Below, piece after piece: positions 43,897 to 55,450 of a stretch of 64,000 bases of DNA. Numbering within the stretch: the stretch's first letter is position 1; every line of letters starts with the position of its first letter. Below the pieces are notes generated by a model. It saw only the letters and a list, made by a program, of their open reading frames with translations. It was not told where the DNA came from and did no database searches. The stretch comes from Triangularia verruculosa (Eukaryota; Ascomycota; Sordariomycetes; Sordariales; Podosporaceae). Position numbers and translations under genes: made by a program. Location of the stretch: NCBI GenBank assembly GCA_033296885.1, contig MU863975.1, positions 62,001 to 126,000 on the forward strand. Reading direction: 5' to 3'.

Positions 43897-45916
43897 ATGG
43901 CGTCAAACCCAATTCCAATCCAACCAGCCCTGGGCAGACATGAACACCGGCTGCATGTTACCTCTCCAAAGTCATCCATATCGCCCAACTCAGTCTATCA
44001 ACCCATCGAATGTCCACCACCCCGCAGCAAAAAATACCGTCCACATCCTCGGCCCCGCCGTCTCCGCCGTCATAATTCCGATTATGAGCCGGGATCAGAG
44101 TCAGAGTCAGAGTCAGAGAAACTCGAGCTAGAAGCAGAAGAGCACCAACTCCCGGACTCCGGCTACGGCACCCAATCAAGCGTTCAATCCTCCGCGTCCA
44201 ACTCCCCCAACTCCCTCCTCAGTCTTCATCTCAACAAACAGAAACCGTCACTAGTGCAACAAGATGTGCGAAGCAGTCCTCTGCCTGGAACGGAGGACCT
44301 CTACATCTTCCGGGGCGCAGGGGTTGATCCCTCTGTTCAAGTGGTGGGACGGTTCCGGGAGATCATGCCCGAGTTACAGCGCGTGCTGCAGAAGCATGTC
44401 ACATCGCAAAAGTGGTCGTCACTTTTGCCAGGGAAGAGAAAGAAGAAAAGGGACGAGGTTATCATGACGATGAGATTGATGATGGTGGGCAAGACGAAGA
44501 GTACTGCTAGGCCGGCGATTGTTATCTTTGTTTCTGGGCATGAGACGAAAGGACTTGAGACGTTGATGCAGCAGAAGGGGTTGAAGGAGTTGTATTATCC
44601 CAACGATGGCATAGTCACCAACTTTGATGTGGTTATTGTGGGGGATCCGGCGAGGAAGAAGTTCTTACAGGTGGATGTCAGTTGGGATGGGGGTTCGTCG
44701 TTCATGATGAACGACAAGGGAACGGCTACATGGTGTGGGGCGAGGATTCGAATGGATGCAGAGGGCCGGTCTGCTGTTTCTACATTTGGGGGCCTGGTCA
44801 AGTTGACGAAGCGAGATGGAGAGGTTCAAATGGTGGGGATGACGGCTGCGCATGTTTTGGAGGGGCTTTTGGAGGATGAGGATGAGGAGAGTGAAGGAGA
44901 AGACGAAGAAGCGGAAGAAGAGGCCGAAGAAGAGGATTATCGGATCCATTTCCATCCTCGAAAACCTTTCTTGGGTCAGCTGATGCATCCAGAACTCCCC
45001 GTCGATGACTCGGAGCTGGACACACCGGCGCGAGACTGGTCCTTGTTCGAAATTGACCACAATGTCAAGGTCAAGCCAAATGTTCTCCAACGGCCAACTT
45101 TCCCGGGTTCCAGTCAAGCACGACCTTCTGGTCCAAGACAGGAAGGAGATGAATTAACCCTCGCACCAGCCCAGAGCTTTCCCGAGATCGCCCCAATAGA
45201 GGTTGCACTCATCAGTCAAAGCAACCCAAGAAACAGCGCTAAGTTGGGTTTCCTGTCGCATCTCCCAGGCGGCCTCATGATGTCACATGAGAAGGGCTTC
45301 GTCGACGCCTACATCCTCACTTTAGACGACAGCTTTCGGAGTAAGTGGCCTCTTTATTCTTGTTACCGCATCCGTGTATCACTAACTATGAGCCTTAGTT
45401 GAAAACGGCGACTCAGGGGCCTGGGTCATCAACCCGATTTCCAAGACCGTCTACGGCCACCTTGTCTCCAGCGATTTCACCGGCGACGGGTACATTATTC
45501 CCCTCCATGCCACCTTTTCCGAGATAACACAGACACTCCCCGATATCCGGTCTGTTTGTCTCCCTACAACCGCAGAGCTGGTTAGCTATGCTCTGCGGTC
45601 ATCAACATTGTACTTCGAACCTACATTTTTCAAGGTAGCAGGGTCATCGTCCATCACGGAGTCACCAGCGTGGACAAGATCAAGTGCGGACATGCTGAGG
45701 CCGAAGGACGGTCAAGAACGGCGCATGAGTGAGCTCTTTACTCTTGCTCATGGAAGGAGGAAAAATGACGAGGTGGAAGATGGCGGCAAGAGGAAGACGG
45801 TACTAAGCGATAGGGACTCGGGATATGGGAGCTGTGGGTCTTCCATCATGTGTCACCACGGGGTGGCGAATGATAGTGAGGCCGAGGATGAGATGGCGAG
45901 TTGCAGTGTTTGGTAA
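43897..45916 (+). CDS. Trypsin-fold serine-peptidase-like protein, no signal peptide
   Basis: Exons 43897-45340 and 45399-45916 (intron GTAAGT...TTAG, split codon A|TT) give 653 residues. The first 150 residues are disordered (Ser/Glu/Arg-rich, SGYGTQSS). A middle region reads VVGRFREIMPELQRVLQKH. From about 330 a chymotrypsin-like domain is visible: FGGLVKLTKRDG with GMTAAHVL (His), DWSLFEID (Asp) and ENGDSGAWVINP followed by VYGHLVSSD (Ser). A purely acidic insert of more than 20 residues lies between His and Asp. The tail has SDRDSGYGS, resembling the N-terminal SGYGT motif. With no secretion signal it should work inside the cell. Met at 43804 is another start. Related fungal proteins exist, but their role is unknown to me. 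Confidence 0.75.
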
Positions 45917-46339
45917 AACTCCAGCCGTAGCATGTTCTCTAGCTTCATCCATGGCGCAAAACAGCTGGATCTGTGGAATCATGGAAATATATAACTGGTG
46001 TCTGACTTGCAATGCCATGCGGCTCCCTGTGTTCTTGACACCTTGATACAAGACTTTCCAATGCGTTGAAACAACGATTTGCTCTACCTGTGGTACCACG
46101 GCAAACGAGTGACTACGAAGGTAAACTGAAAAAAGAACACATAGCCAACATCCCATCGAACGAGTGACCACTGAATACCCACACAGAACTTCGCACCCCT
46201 CACCTGGGCGGTTATGTATCCTCCACTTTCCCGCAAAACCATATATCCACCTGCCTCAACAACAACCCCGAAACAAAATCACGGACCACAAGGCCCATTC
46301 CGCTGAGCACAGCTCCTCCTGTACCCAAAAGTACAACAA
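45917..46339. other. Convergent intergenic region
   Basis: The trypsin-fold gene and the cysteine-rich secreted gene converge here. No further feature is supported. Confidence 0.45.
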
Positions 46340-46858
46340 TCATTCCCGGGCCCGCACTATTTTCACCTATCAGCAAATTTCATCCCCCCGACGAAAAGTC
46401 TCTTAAAAGATGACGAGAAAAGAAAAAGAATTTACCTGATAAACCCAGTTCATACAGCTCCCCGACCGGCACTTGTTGACCGCATCCATCGGCCTGACGC
46501 AGTACCCGCACCACAACCCCGTCTTTGCCCCCCTCGCGCAGGGACAGGTCGAGTCGTTCCTGCATGCGCGTGGGAGGAGGCCCTTGGCGGGGTTGTTCAT
46601 GGGGGACAGGTTGGCCGTTCGCTTCTCGCTCTCGTGGGCGTCGATCAGGTCGTCGAGGATGGGGATGGGATCGGGGGAGGCATCGGGGGAGCGCTTGATC
46701 GGGACAAAGTCCGAGGGGGAGGTGTAGCCTTCTTTGACTTGGAGTTCGTCGCCGGGGCGGGGGGCGAAGGGGTCGGAGTCGGCTTCGATGAGGTCCGAGG
46801 GGCCGGGGATGGCGTAGGCTACAGCCGCGAGGGTGAGGATGAGGGTGAGGAGGCGCAT
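46340..46858 (-). CDS. Small secreted cysteine-rich protein with Kex2-type sites
   Basis: Exon 1 is 46858-46436. A second exon 46366-46340 is proposed because a GTAAAT donor follows the codons for NWVYQ and a TAG acceptor restores a short frame; total 149 residues. The signal peptide is MRLLTLILTLAAVAYA. A pro-region follows with two Lys-Arg sites (PIKRSPD and ESEKRTAN), typical of Kex2 cleavage. The final 45 residues hold seven cysteines (CRNDSTCPCARG, then LWCGYC, then NKCRSGSC). This layout suggests a processed, disulfide-rich extracellular peptide such as an effector or antimicrobial. The family is not recognised and no activity is assigned. If the intron is not spliced, the frame ends at 46403. 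Confidence 0.72.
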
Positions 46859-48126
46859 GGTTGCGGATAGGTTGACTGGAGTGCGTGGTTGGTTGGCTGG
46901 ATTGGTGGGTGATGGTAGATGGTTTGGTGAGGTTGAGGGAGATGTTTAGGGGTCTTTATACTTTTTTCGGTCTGTAGTATGTAGATAGCCTCATAGCAAC
47001 AAGCGTTTTCGGAGCACTTTCTCCGGTTGTCACTGTGCACAATCTTCTTCAAGTTAGTGATGAGCAGTCATCCGGGAGGTTTTCATCCGGCTGCGAAGCC
47101 TTCATTGGATACCCACGCTGGCGACAGTGCTGGCTTACCTATACTGTGTATCCCACACCAACTGTGAACAACTCGTGAATTGTTCATTCTATATGAGCAT
47201 TCACTCCGTGAATGTCCGCGGCTGAAGACCTGGCAAATGGGATGTTGCAATCCAGCACTTCAATGTTGTCACCATATCACTCTTGCAGTTGATGGGGCGG
47301 GAATCAGCCAGCTATCTTGATCCTATAATTAACAAGTACTCAACCTCGGACATTGACTGGCTCTTGATGCAAGCAGTACGACACCAGCTAGAGATGCAGA
47401 ACTGTTTTGATACGTGTAAACTGTGTGGCAGAGAGAGAAGGCTGAACGCCAGAATGCCTCGGACATATCGACAACCAATAAGCTGATACTTACTGACACT
47501 CTGGCTAGTTAGATGTGTGAAGATGGTTGTCCCGAGATTACCACCTAGGTTCATACACAGGTGTGACAAGATATACTGCCACAACGCCACCGCACAATCG
47601 CAGAGTTCCAGGCCTTCAAGACTGCCTGATCACAGTGTTCAAGCGAAAGGGGTCATTGGAGGTAAACCTGTGCTGTCGCATGATTAAAACTACCTAGGTC
47701 CGTTCATGATGTGAAAGCAAAGAAATATCGTTCTTAATAGATAGGTATTCTGCAACCCCAAAAGCTACCTCCATCAGGCACATGCTATCGATGAAAGCAG
47801 GACTTCTTATCTTCTTCGAAAGCCTATCCCCTGTGTTGGTCCAACAATTCGATATTAGCGACCGCTACTACGGACGCAATCTGTAAAGTTCGAGAACCCA
47901 ATAGTTATATTGAGGTATTGATTAACTTAATGAAGAAAGAAAAAGCCCCCTTATGTAAGGTAGGTATACTAAGAGTACTGCGGGAGACCGAAGGTCTCCG
48001 AGTCACTCTTTAGAGCTTCGAAATTAAATCCTTCTTTATAAGTAATCCATAAGCTATCCGTATTCCCGTTAAACGTGACTAGATGCCGGTCTTCTACCCT
48101 CCGTAGCTCTCTTGAGCTCTGAGGTC
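46859..48126. other. Gene-poor region with possible element relic
   Basis: No gene is supported over 1.27 kb. The right part (about 47880-48060) is AT-rich and contains a perfect 7-bp inverted repeat GGAGACC-GAA-GGTCTCC at 47983-47999, reminiscent of the ends of fungal repeated elements, but no termini can be defined. Confidence 0.4.
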
Positions 48127-49449
48127 TTAGTCAAACCCCCACCACTTTGCCAACAATCTCCTCGGCACCTCCTTCCAAATATCCAAGAACTGTGACTTCG
48201 GCTTGTCAGACGGGCGGACATCGTCGTTGTAGCCCTTGTTCTCGATCTCTTCATAGCCCTCCTGAAACGCTTTCCAAGCCTTGCGCTCCTCTACGGTAAG
48301 GGGTTGTTCCCATTCCTGGCTCGGCGGTCCGTACCTAGGACAGTAAGGATCATTTTCTCTTGCCGCCTTCACCGTCTGGACCATCTTCGGTCCAAAATAT
48401 GTGGCGCCAGACGCTTTCCTGGCTGTTAGATACACCTCCCCATTTGCCCCAACCTCTGAAGATATGATGGACCCGGGATCTCGCAGACTCCTGACCCGGT
48501 TGAAGTCCAGAAGCCATAGCGCCACCTCGTCATCGTCATGCAGATCCGGATATAAAACCTGATCAGCAGCTTGAAAAAGGTCCTCGTCACGGCAGCTTTC
48601 CGGACCGGTATCGCGTTTCGTAAACCGGGTCGGCAGGGCTCTGGGGGATCTCCTTGTGGTGGGCTTTCCACCGAGGACAAACTCGACATCGCCCGCGTCG
48701 TTGCGGCATCTGATATGAAGAAGCGCCATTGCGTACCCAATTCTCCTGGCGAGTACTTCATAGTCCAATCCTATCTCGGCCATCTGGTTGAGGTGGAGAT
48801 TGAAGTTTCGCAGCGAGAACACCGGGAGTTGACGAGCCTCTTTTGACTTCCCCAACATGCTTCCAAGGTACACCCGGATCAAACAGTCGTTATTCGCAGG
48901 ATCGTTTCTTGCTGCTTCCTTGGCGGATTCAGGACAGAATTTATCGATCAAAAGATGCCTGATATGAGCAGGAACAGGCGGGATTCTTTCCGACACCAGG
49001 ACCGGCGTCGGAAGATTGACAAACTCTGATGCGGTTGTCAGCAGGCTTGAGTGGGTCTCAGCCCAAGCTTTGTGACCGGGAAACACAAAGTAGTGTGGTT
49101 CCGGGACAAAAACATCCGCCGTGGAGGAGGTGAACACGGTGTATATCCGATGGTGGTTAAAGTAATCATTCAAGAGAGCCGTGTGTTTGGTTGTTTTGCA
49201 GAGCTTGAACGCCAGGGGTGACTGGGGCTGGGCAAAAACGGCTCCGCAGGTGCCGGCACCGATCTTGACGAAAGGGGTTGTGGATGCTGGTAGCGAAACT
49301 CTGAGGGGCAGCAGACGCTGGTCCTGGTGGTGGGAATCGCGATTTTGACGGCCCTGGGGGGGCCGGCGCCGCAAAGTCAGGGCATTGCGGAGAGCTGTGT
49401 CGACGTCAACGTCTAATTGTTGGGATTGTTGATGCTGCGAATGCTCCAT
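48127..49449 (-). CDS. DUF3669 domain protein
   Basis: A 440-residue single exon starting MEHSQHQQSQQ at 49449. The frame is open to 49614, but the upstream part (LSSSIISNSTFF and so on) looks like leader. Diagnostic text is VKIGAGTCGAVFAQ near the start of the domain, LRNFNLHLNQMAEIG, ARRIGYAMALLHIRCRNDAGDVEFVLGG and LWLLDFNRV near the C-terminal part. These blocks are those of the DUF3669 family, often named zinc-finger protein in fungal annotations although no zinc finger is visible here. The GAGTCG and DFN patterns suggest a distant kinase-like fold. No signal peptide is present. Function is unknown. The C-terminal end abuts the element-like region to its left. Confidence 0.8.
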   Translation of the reverse strand: MEHSQHQQSQQLDVDVDTALRNALTLRRRPPQGRQNRDSHHQDQRLLPLRVSLPASTTPFVKIGAGTCGAVFAQPQSPLAFKLCKTTKHTALLNDYFNHHRIYTVFTSSTADVFVPEPHYFVFPGHKAWAETHSSLLTTASEFVNLPTPVLVSERIPPVPAHIRHLLIDKFCPESAKEAARNDPANNDCLIRVYLGSMLGKSKEARQLPVFSLRNFNLHLNQMAEIGLDYEVLARRIGYAMALLHIRCRNDAGDVEFVLGGKPTTRRSPRALPTRFTKRDTGPESCRDEDLFQAADQVLYPDLHDDDEVALWLLDFNRVRSLRDPGSIISSEVGANGEVYLTARKASGATYFGPKMVQTVKAARENDPYCPRYGPPSQEWEQPLTVEERKAWKAFQEGYEEIENKGYNDDVRPSDKPKSQFLDIWKEVPRRLLAKWWGFD

Positions 49450-49692
49450 TATGTCAGTGGTTGGATTGCTGTTCCAGTTTTGCACGAAATGGTCGATGAT
49501 TCGAAGTGAAAAAAAAGTAGAATTTGAGATGATGGAAGAGGAGAGCTTTAAGCATTCCACAAACTCTCTTTTAGGGTTCAGCCAGGTTTCCTTTGAAGTG
49601 GCTGGTGTGCCCATAAACCATGATGGATATGGTTTCGAACCCTACCTACCCTAAGGAGTGGGTGACTGGGAACGGAGGTGGTACGAAATACT

Positions 49693-51156
49693 TTAATTCG
49701 ACTCGCCCTTCTGCGCCTGACCACTTTCCAACTTCCACTGCTGCCATGCGATCCTGCTCGTCTGGTTAGCACCGCCGGTTCCAAGCCATCTGGTAACAGT
49801 AGGTGATACTCACCAAGTCTGCAAAATCCCCACTGCCAGTCCTAACACCCCCAGCACCACCGCGGCAGCAACACCTGCAATAGTCGCCATCATCACGTGT
49901 CTGCTCTTGCTTCTCCTTTCCAGCCAAATATCCAACCCCGACCTTGGCTTGGGGTTTTCAATCTCGTCATATAAATCCATCAACCTCGACCCCCAAACCC
50001 CAAACTTCAACGCCTCTTGCCTCTCATCCGGCCCGAGTTCAAAAGCTGACAGGCCCGACGTCTTGAGCCTCAGAAGGTCAGGGTCGAATCCGGACTTGGA
50101 GATGAGATTCCGCAGCACCGACTGTGACTTTTTTGAGGAAGGCGGGAACAGCAGGTGGAGCGTGTGCAGTGTCTCGAGCGCAAGGAGCCGTGGTATCGCC
50201 GGAGCACGGTGATGCTCCTCTTCAGGATATTCATTAAGCGCGAGCCATTCGTTATAATCTTCCTCACTCCAACCCTGGGGATTTGGTAGCGATGATAGCA
50301 AGGTCTCCTTGAGCACTGAGCTCCAAGGAAATACCTTTACCGCCCGCGACTCCTCGTCCAACCTTAAATGCTGTCTCAGGTCGTCCGTCTTCTCGAGCCT
50401 GAGGCCACCCCTATTGACGAGAATGTATGCTTCGAGGCCCTTTTGAATCGCTTGTGCCTGTCTTGGATCCTCGGAAAGGGAGGGGTGCACTCTTATCGGG
50501 AATATATTGCGCAGTATCTTCCCAATGTTGGCTGAACGACGGGATGCGATGAATTCATGATCTGCATTGTCGGCCGAGGATGGCAGATTGATCATTGCCA
50601 TGACCTCCAAGGCTAGGTCGATTGCCCGGTCTTGATCAGCCCGGCATACGCCCCTTTTTGTTCGACCACAAAAAATGTCCTCCCGGATGAATCGCTCGCT
50701 GGAATAGGTTTGCCCCCATGTTCTTATCCATTGGATAATCTTGAACAAATCCTGGTGAGAGTTGAGTGCCATTTTTCGGCTGTCGTCGCCAAACTCCTCG
50801 GGAACATAACGGCTGGTTTTGTTTTTGTAGTAGTCGAAGAAAGGTTGCAGCCGATCACTTCTGGTTGACCACCAGCATGGCCGGGTTTCCTTACATGGTC
50901 TACCTGCTTCGCAGTCGCGACATGTGTACCAGTCCCAGAGTACCTGGCATAGTCCCTGAAGATCCCCAGTTCCTACCTGCTGAAGTGGAAAAATTGGAAC
51001 GCTGGTGACGGATGGTTTGGGGTGCTGAGCAGCAGCACGGTTGACGACCCTCATGGTGTCGCTCTCACTGTCGTTGTCTTGTCCTCTAAGAAGTATGCTG
51101 GCGAGTGGGATGGCGCTCTCCACGTCGCGGGAAGAAGAGTCCATTTCTGTAGTCAT
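49693..51156 (-). CDS. Uncharacterised protein with C-terminal membrane anchor
   Basis: Exons 51156-49814 and 49753-49693 (intron GTGAGT...GCAG, codon TG|G) give 467 residues. The N-terminal half has an unusual Trp/Cys segment (QVLWDWYTCRDCEAGRPC, then CWWSTRSDRLQPFFDYY). A mostly helical middle follows. Near the C-terminus a single hydrophobic segment (MMATIAGVAAAVVLGVLGLAVGI) leads to QTWIAWQQWKLESGQAQKGE at the end. It looks like a tail-anchored protein with the bulk in the cytosol. Without splicing the frame would stop right after QTW, so the second exon rests on the good acceptor and the tail's composition. It is encoded 314 bp from and on the same strand as the kinase gene. No family name is known to me. 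Confidence 0.68.
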
Positions 51157-51470
51157 GTCGGTGGCAGTTAGTCTTTACTAATATACTGGGCTGTTACTAA
51201 TTTAGAACAGGAAGATGAGATGTGGCAACGGCTGTTGGTGATCCGGGGCCCATAAGGCTTCTTCCCCGCAAACGCGTTGCGAAGGGGCCAATGGATTTCA
51301 TGACAGGGGTGTCGATCTGACATGCATCGCCTTGGTGCTGCTGTGCAGCGCCTATGACACAGCCACAGTGCTGGCTATTAAGCTGAAAAGACAACATCAA
51401 AACTGCAACCTTTTGTATACCCAAGATCCTCGCTATGCTAAATACAAAATATGTACAATCGACCATTTCG
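51157..51470. other. Intergenic region between two minus-strand genes
   Basis: It should hold the promoter of the membrane-anchored protein gene and the 3' end of the kinase transcript. Nothing further is seen. Confidence 0.45.
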
Positions 51471-53915
51471 CTACCTCCTCTCTTTCCTCGCCACTTCCGC
51501 CCAGCTCGGGGCTGTTGGCATTGACGGAACCTTGAACTTCGTCAGTCTTGGTGATGACAGTGCTGAGCCATTGACGCTGGCGGTACCAGCGATACTAGAG
51601 CTTGCTACACTGGCACTGTCCAAGACGCTGTTTCTCCTGGTGCTAACACTTTCCCTCCGTTCCATACCAGTGATACCAAGACCATATCCCATCTCTACTG
51701 TCTGATCGTCCTCGGAATGACCATGCTCAACATGCTCATATGAGTCTGCCGTGTGCGAATTTTTTCTCTCCTGATTTAGGGCCGGAGTGCCAATCGCCGG
51801 AGTGCTGGCAATGCTGGTTTCGGCGAGCGAGTGTTTTGAGCCTTCAAGACGACTAAAGACGGAGCTGTTCATGCTATATGTTGTGCTGTCCGTCGATGAT
51901 GGGTCGCGGTTCAAGACAGGAGTCCCTGCACCGATGGGCGTGGCAGGATTGACAGGCTGTGGTAGACGCGACCCAGAGTTTCGAGAGCGAAGGGTGTAAC
52001 CTGTGAGATCTGGATTTGGACTACCAGGGGTGATCGCGCCTGGCGAGGGCGAGTTGACAAGGCGATTCATCGAGTCGCGACGGGGTATCATTGTGGGATT
52101 CAACGAATCACGTCGAGGCAACATGTGAGAAGACATGGTTTTGGGGATAGCGGCAGCAACCAGATGAGGAGACGCAGGTTTGGTCGCGACAGCGCATGCT
52201 GCCGTTTGTGAATAAGTAAGTCGGGACCCTGCAACAACAGCTGGGGCTACGGCTTTTATTTGTGTTTTGGGGGGTGATATAGGTGTCGCGGGATCGCTTG
52301 GGAGGGGATGGGTACGTGGCCGTGTGCGCATCATCAGGCCGCCTTGTGCCGGGTCCGAGGCGGGACGTGGAATACTGGGCCGTGGTTGTCTATGGTGCGT
52401 TTGCTGAAATTCTGCAAGTTGGGCTTCCAGGCGCTTGCATCTGTTTCGCTCCTTGTCGAGCAAATCTTGCAGTCGAGCGTTGCTCTCGCAATGTGCATTT
52501 CTCTCTTTTCGGATGCGAGACTCGTAGGTGTCGTCTTTCGCCTCTAGCACTTCCAAACGCCGGAGTATGCTGGTCTGGTCGGCTTTTAGACGGTCTCTCT
52601 CGTCAACAAGAGCCTTAATCTTGGTGTTGATACGATCGGTCACAAAGCGAGTGCTTTTCTTGCAGCAGTTGGAATGATAGACCTGTTCCACACCACCGAG
52701 GTCGATGAGTTCTGCGTCCACCTGGAAGATCGATGGCCGACGTTCGGCGTCCAGGTCAAGCATTCGTGACACCAAATGAAGGGTGTGTTTTGGCGCAAAG
52801 CTAAACGCGTTGACGTCTTGGACCTCCTGAGTTGCCAAGGCCAAACGCTCCAGTCTGGGGAGGTAGGCGTCAACCTTGTCCGCACGACCTTGAGGCGTCA
52901 GGTCACAGATGATCTCATCAAAATCGGCCAAATCACCCCCATGAATAACTGTGGCAATGTTGAGCAACACAAGACCAAGAGAATAGACCTCGGCCGCTTG
53001 CATGGACCAGTCACACTGGGCTTGGTTGAGTTCAGGGGCCCTCCACTTTGGAGTTCCTGCTTGCCCACGGGTCATGGTGTGCTCTCGCTCCCCCACATCC
53101 TTTGCAATACCAAAGTCGGCGATATACACACGGCCAGGATTCAAGAGAATGTTGGATGGTTTCAAATCGAGATGGCGAATCTTTTCTTGATGGCAGTAGG
53201 CGACCGCTCGAGCGACGCAACCCATGGTCTGTTGTAGGTATTTCAAAGGGCATGTTCCCGTGTTGGGCTGACTTCGATTGTCCACTGCGCTGAGATTGTG
53301 TAAGTCCAGGGTATGCAGGCGCTTGATGATGTCTTCCCGGTCGCCTTCACCCGACTTGAGGTGGTCGATGTCGTTGAACAGGCAATCGAGGTTGCAGACG
53401 GCGACGGGCCAGAGTAGGAGGTACAGATTGCTCGAAATGCAGTATGTCCCGACCAACTTGACGATGTGGTCGTGGTCGAGCTTCTCCATCACGCTGGCCT
53501 CCTCACGAAGCAGCTGTATTGGGAAGCGCCGATACGGCGGCCTCACCTGCTTCCTGGCGAGGCATATTGTGCGACCGTTGTTGGCGTAAACTACTTTCTG
53601 GACCACACCAAAGCTGCCCGTGCCCAGCGGCGTGTCGGCGGCGAGTTTAAATCTCGTGTGTAGCCTCTTCGCTTCGGTATGGTCGTCTAACGGCGTGTGT
53701 TTTCCACTGGGTTAGTCCGTGGTTAGCGATTCGTCTATGAAGCATAATAATGGCCTGCCTTACATTCCAGACCAGTGGCTATGCGTTTGTTCCCATTCTC
53801 TTAGAATCTGCCGTTCGCATGCTTCGAGTTCGGCATAGGCGTCTCGCGAAAGGCGCTGGATGCTCGAGTGGGTGGTGGGCATCACCGTTTGCCAGCCATT
53901 GCTCGAATCGCCCAT
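51471..53915 (-). CDS. Protein kinase (non-RD) with coiled coil and long disordered tail
   Basis: Exons 53915-53764 and 53706-51471 (intron GTAAGG...CCAG, codon AT|T) give 795 residues. The N-terminus MGDSSNGWQTVMPTTHSSIQ leads to the Gly loop LGTGSFGVVQKVVYA, the Lys segment CLARKQV, the catalytic loop IRHLDLKPSNILL, IADFGIA, GTPKWRAPE and the AAEVYSLGLVLLNIAT helix. The HRD arginine is replaced by Leu. A coiled coil follows (RINTKIKALVDERDRLKADQ up to about residue 480), then a Ser/Pro/Thr-rich low-complexity tail to the end. It is a Ser/Thr kinase by its GTPKWRAPE and DLKPSN text. Numerous kinases of this layout occur in fungi with expanded kinomes. No signal peptide is present. Confidence 0.85.
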
Positions 53916-55450
53916 GCTTGTCAAGGGTTTGTGCCAGCGGCAAACAGCGGAGACGGTGGGGAGAGCAGACGAACTGGTGGATGCGGAGCAGTTCGTAGGA
54001 TAGTAATCGAAAAGAATAAGGGTATCCTAGAGGAGAGAAACCCCCATTATGAATCCCCAAAAGTAAAGCGAGCAAAAGAACAAGAAAGGCGCTGATATAA
54101 CGGTTCAGGCCAGAAACTTGCAAACGAGAGAAATCGCAAAAAAGGAGCCCGCCAGCTTTGGTCCCTCTTGCGCTGTGAGGGCGGTGGGAGAAGCGTTTCG
54201 TGCCGAGCACTGCCCCTGCAAACTCCACTGGTGAGCGGCGGAGCAGGCGGGGGAGGTGGGGCCAATGAAGATCGACCCCAGTGATTGGACCGGGATGCCA
54301 TTGGACAATTTTGTCTTGGGAGTCCGTAGGGCTGGGTCAACCTTTTTTCTGCTATCGACGGGTTGCTGTCTTTTTGAACGGCTTGTGGAGATGCTGCGAA
54401 CTTGTGTTGCTGGAGCTCCCTCCCCTTCTTTGGAGACGAATGAGGAGCTTGGACTCCGATGCACCGCATACCTACCCCATCCCCAGGGGCTCCATCATGG
54501 GGCAACTAAGCGTCAAAGCGAAGAGACTTTGGCTGTTGCCTATTACTGGTGTAGAGAGAGCCTTACAATGGGGTGAGGTGTGCTAATGAAGAAGGGAAGG
54601 AGACCTCATTTTATGAGGAGAACCTGAGGGCATTCCAACCCGGCTGAAAACATGAGCAAGTTCGAGGAGACGACAAGCTCTTAGTCTCCGGCTTGGAACG
54701 GCTAGCTCCCGTCCACTGCCGGGTTAGTCCACCATCTTACACTAACACACCCCGTCGCCAACACCCCGCAATGCTGTTAAGAGCTGTCAGTCGGCCACTT
54801 GGCCGTGCCTGATATGAGTAATCACGAAATGGTGCTCGAGACTCCAAAGCATCAAGGACAGCCCCGGCTGTTGACGCGTTTGTCATCTCATCACGACGTT
54901 ATTACAATCGCCGAACACGTATGCCATAGCATTGACATTACTCAGCGAGGGCCGAAGCGCTACGCAAGGGCACCGTCGGAACAGCCTGCATCGGAAGACG
55001 CCATTGCTGGTTGCGTCTCACAGCTCCATCCCACGAAAGCCACACATCGGCACCCCTGCTCGGCACCCGCGACATCTGCAAGAGACCCTTGTAGGTAGAT
55101 GGCCGGCTGACAGACGCTCGCTCCTGGCACCTTTGGTATGAGGTTGTCATCTCAAGCTGTTGAACTCAACAAAATAACTGGCTTCATCATCCATCATCCG
55201 TTCTTGGGGGATAGTCCCCCGCTCTGTGAGAATTGAACATTCAACTCTGGCGATTAGCATCTGCTCCATCCTGTGAGAATTCTGTGAAAGCCTTGCATAT
55301 CGACCGCCACCTATAAGTCATCAGCTAGCAAAAGGCGGTCCTGTCGCTGAGCGTTGACGAACCCCGCCGAAACAGCTTCAGTTCCACCAAACTGATGCTC
55401 TGAACACAAGTGTGCTTTGACCCTGAAAAAGGTCTTGCAGAAACGGCCGA
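53916..55450. other. Divergent promoter region of the kinase and bZIP genes
   Basis: About 1.5 kb without a supported gene. Frames of 100-150 codons on both strands overlap one another, lack domains and are not called. The bases before 55451 contain the leader of the bZIP gene. Confidence 0.45.

Noticed and set aside
54047..54586. Overlapping 100-152-codon frames on both strands upstream of the kinase
   Set aside because: No recognisable domain, and they sit in the divergent promoter region.
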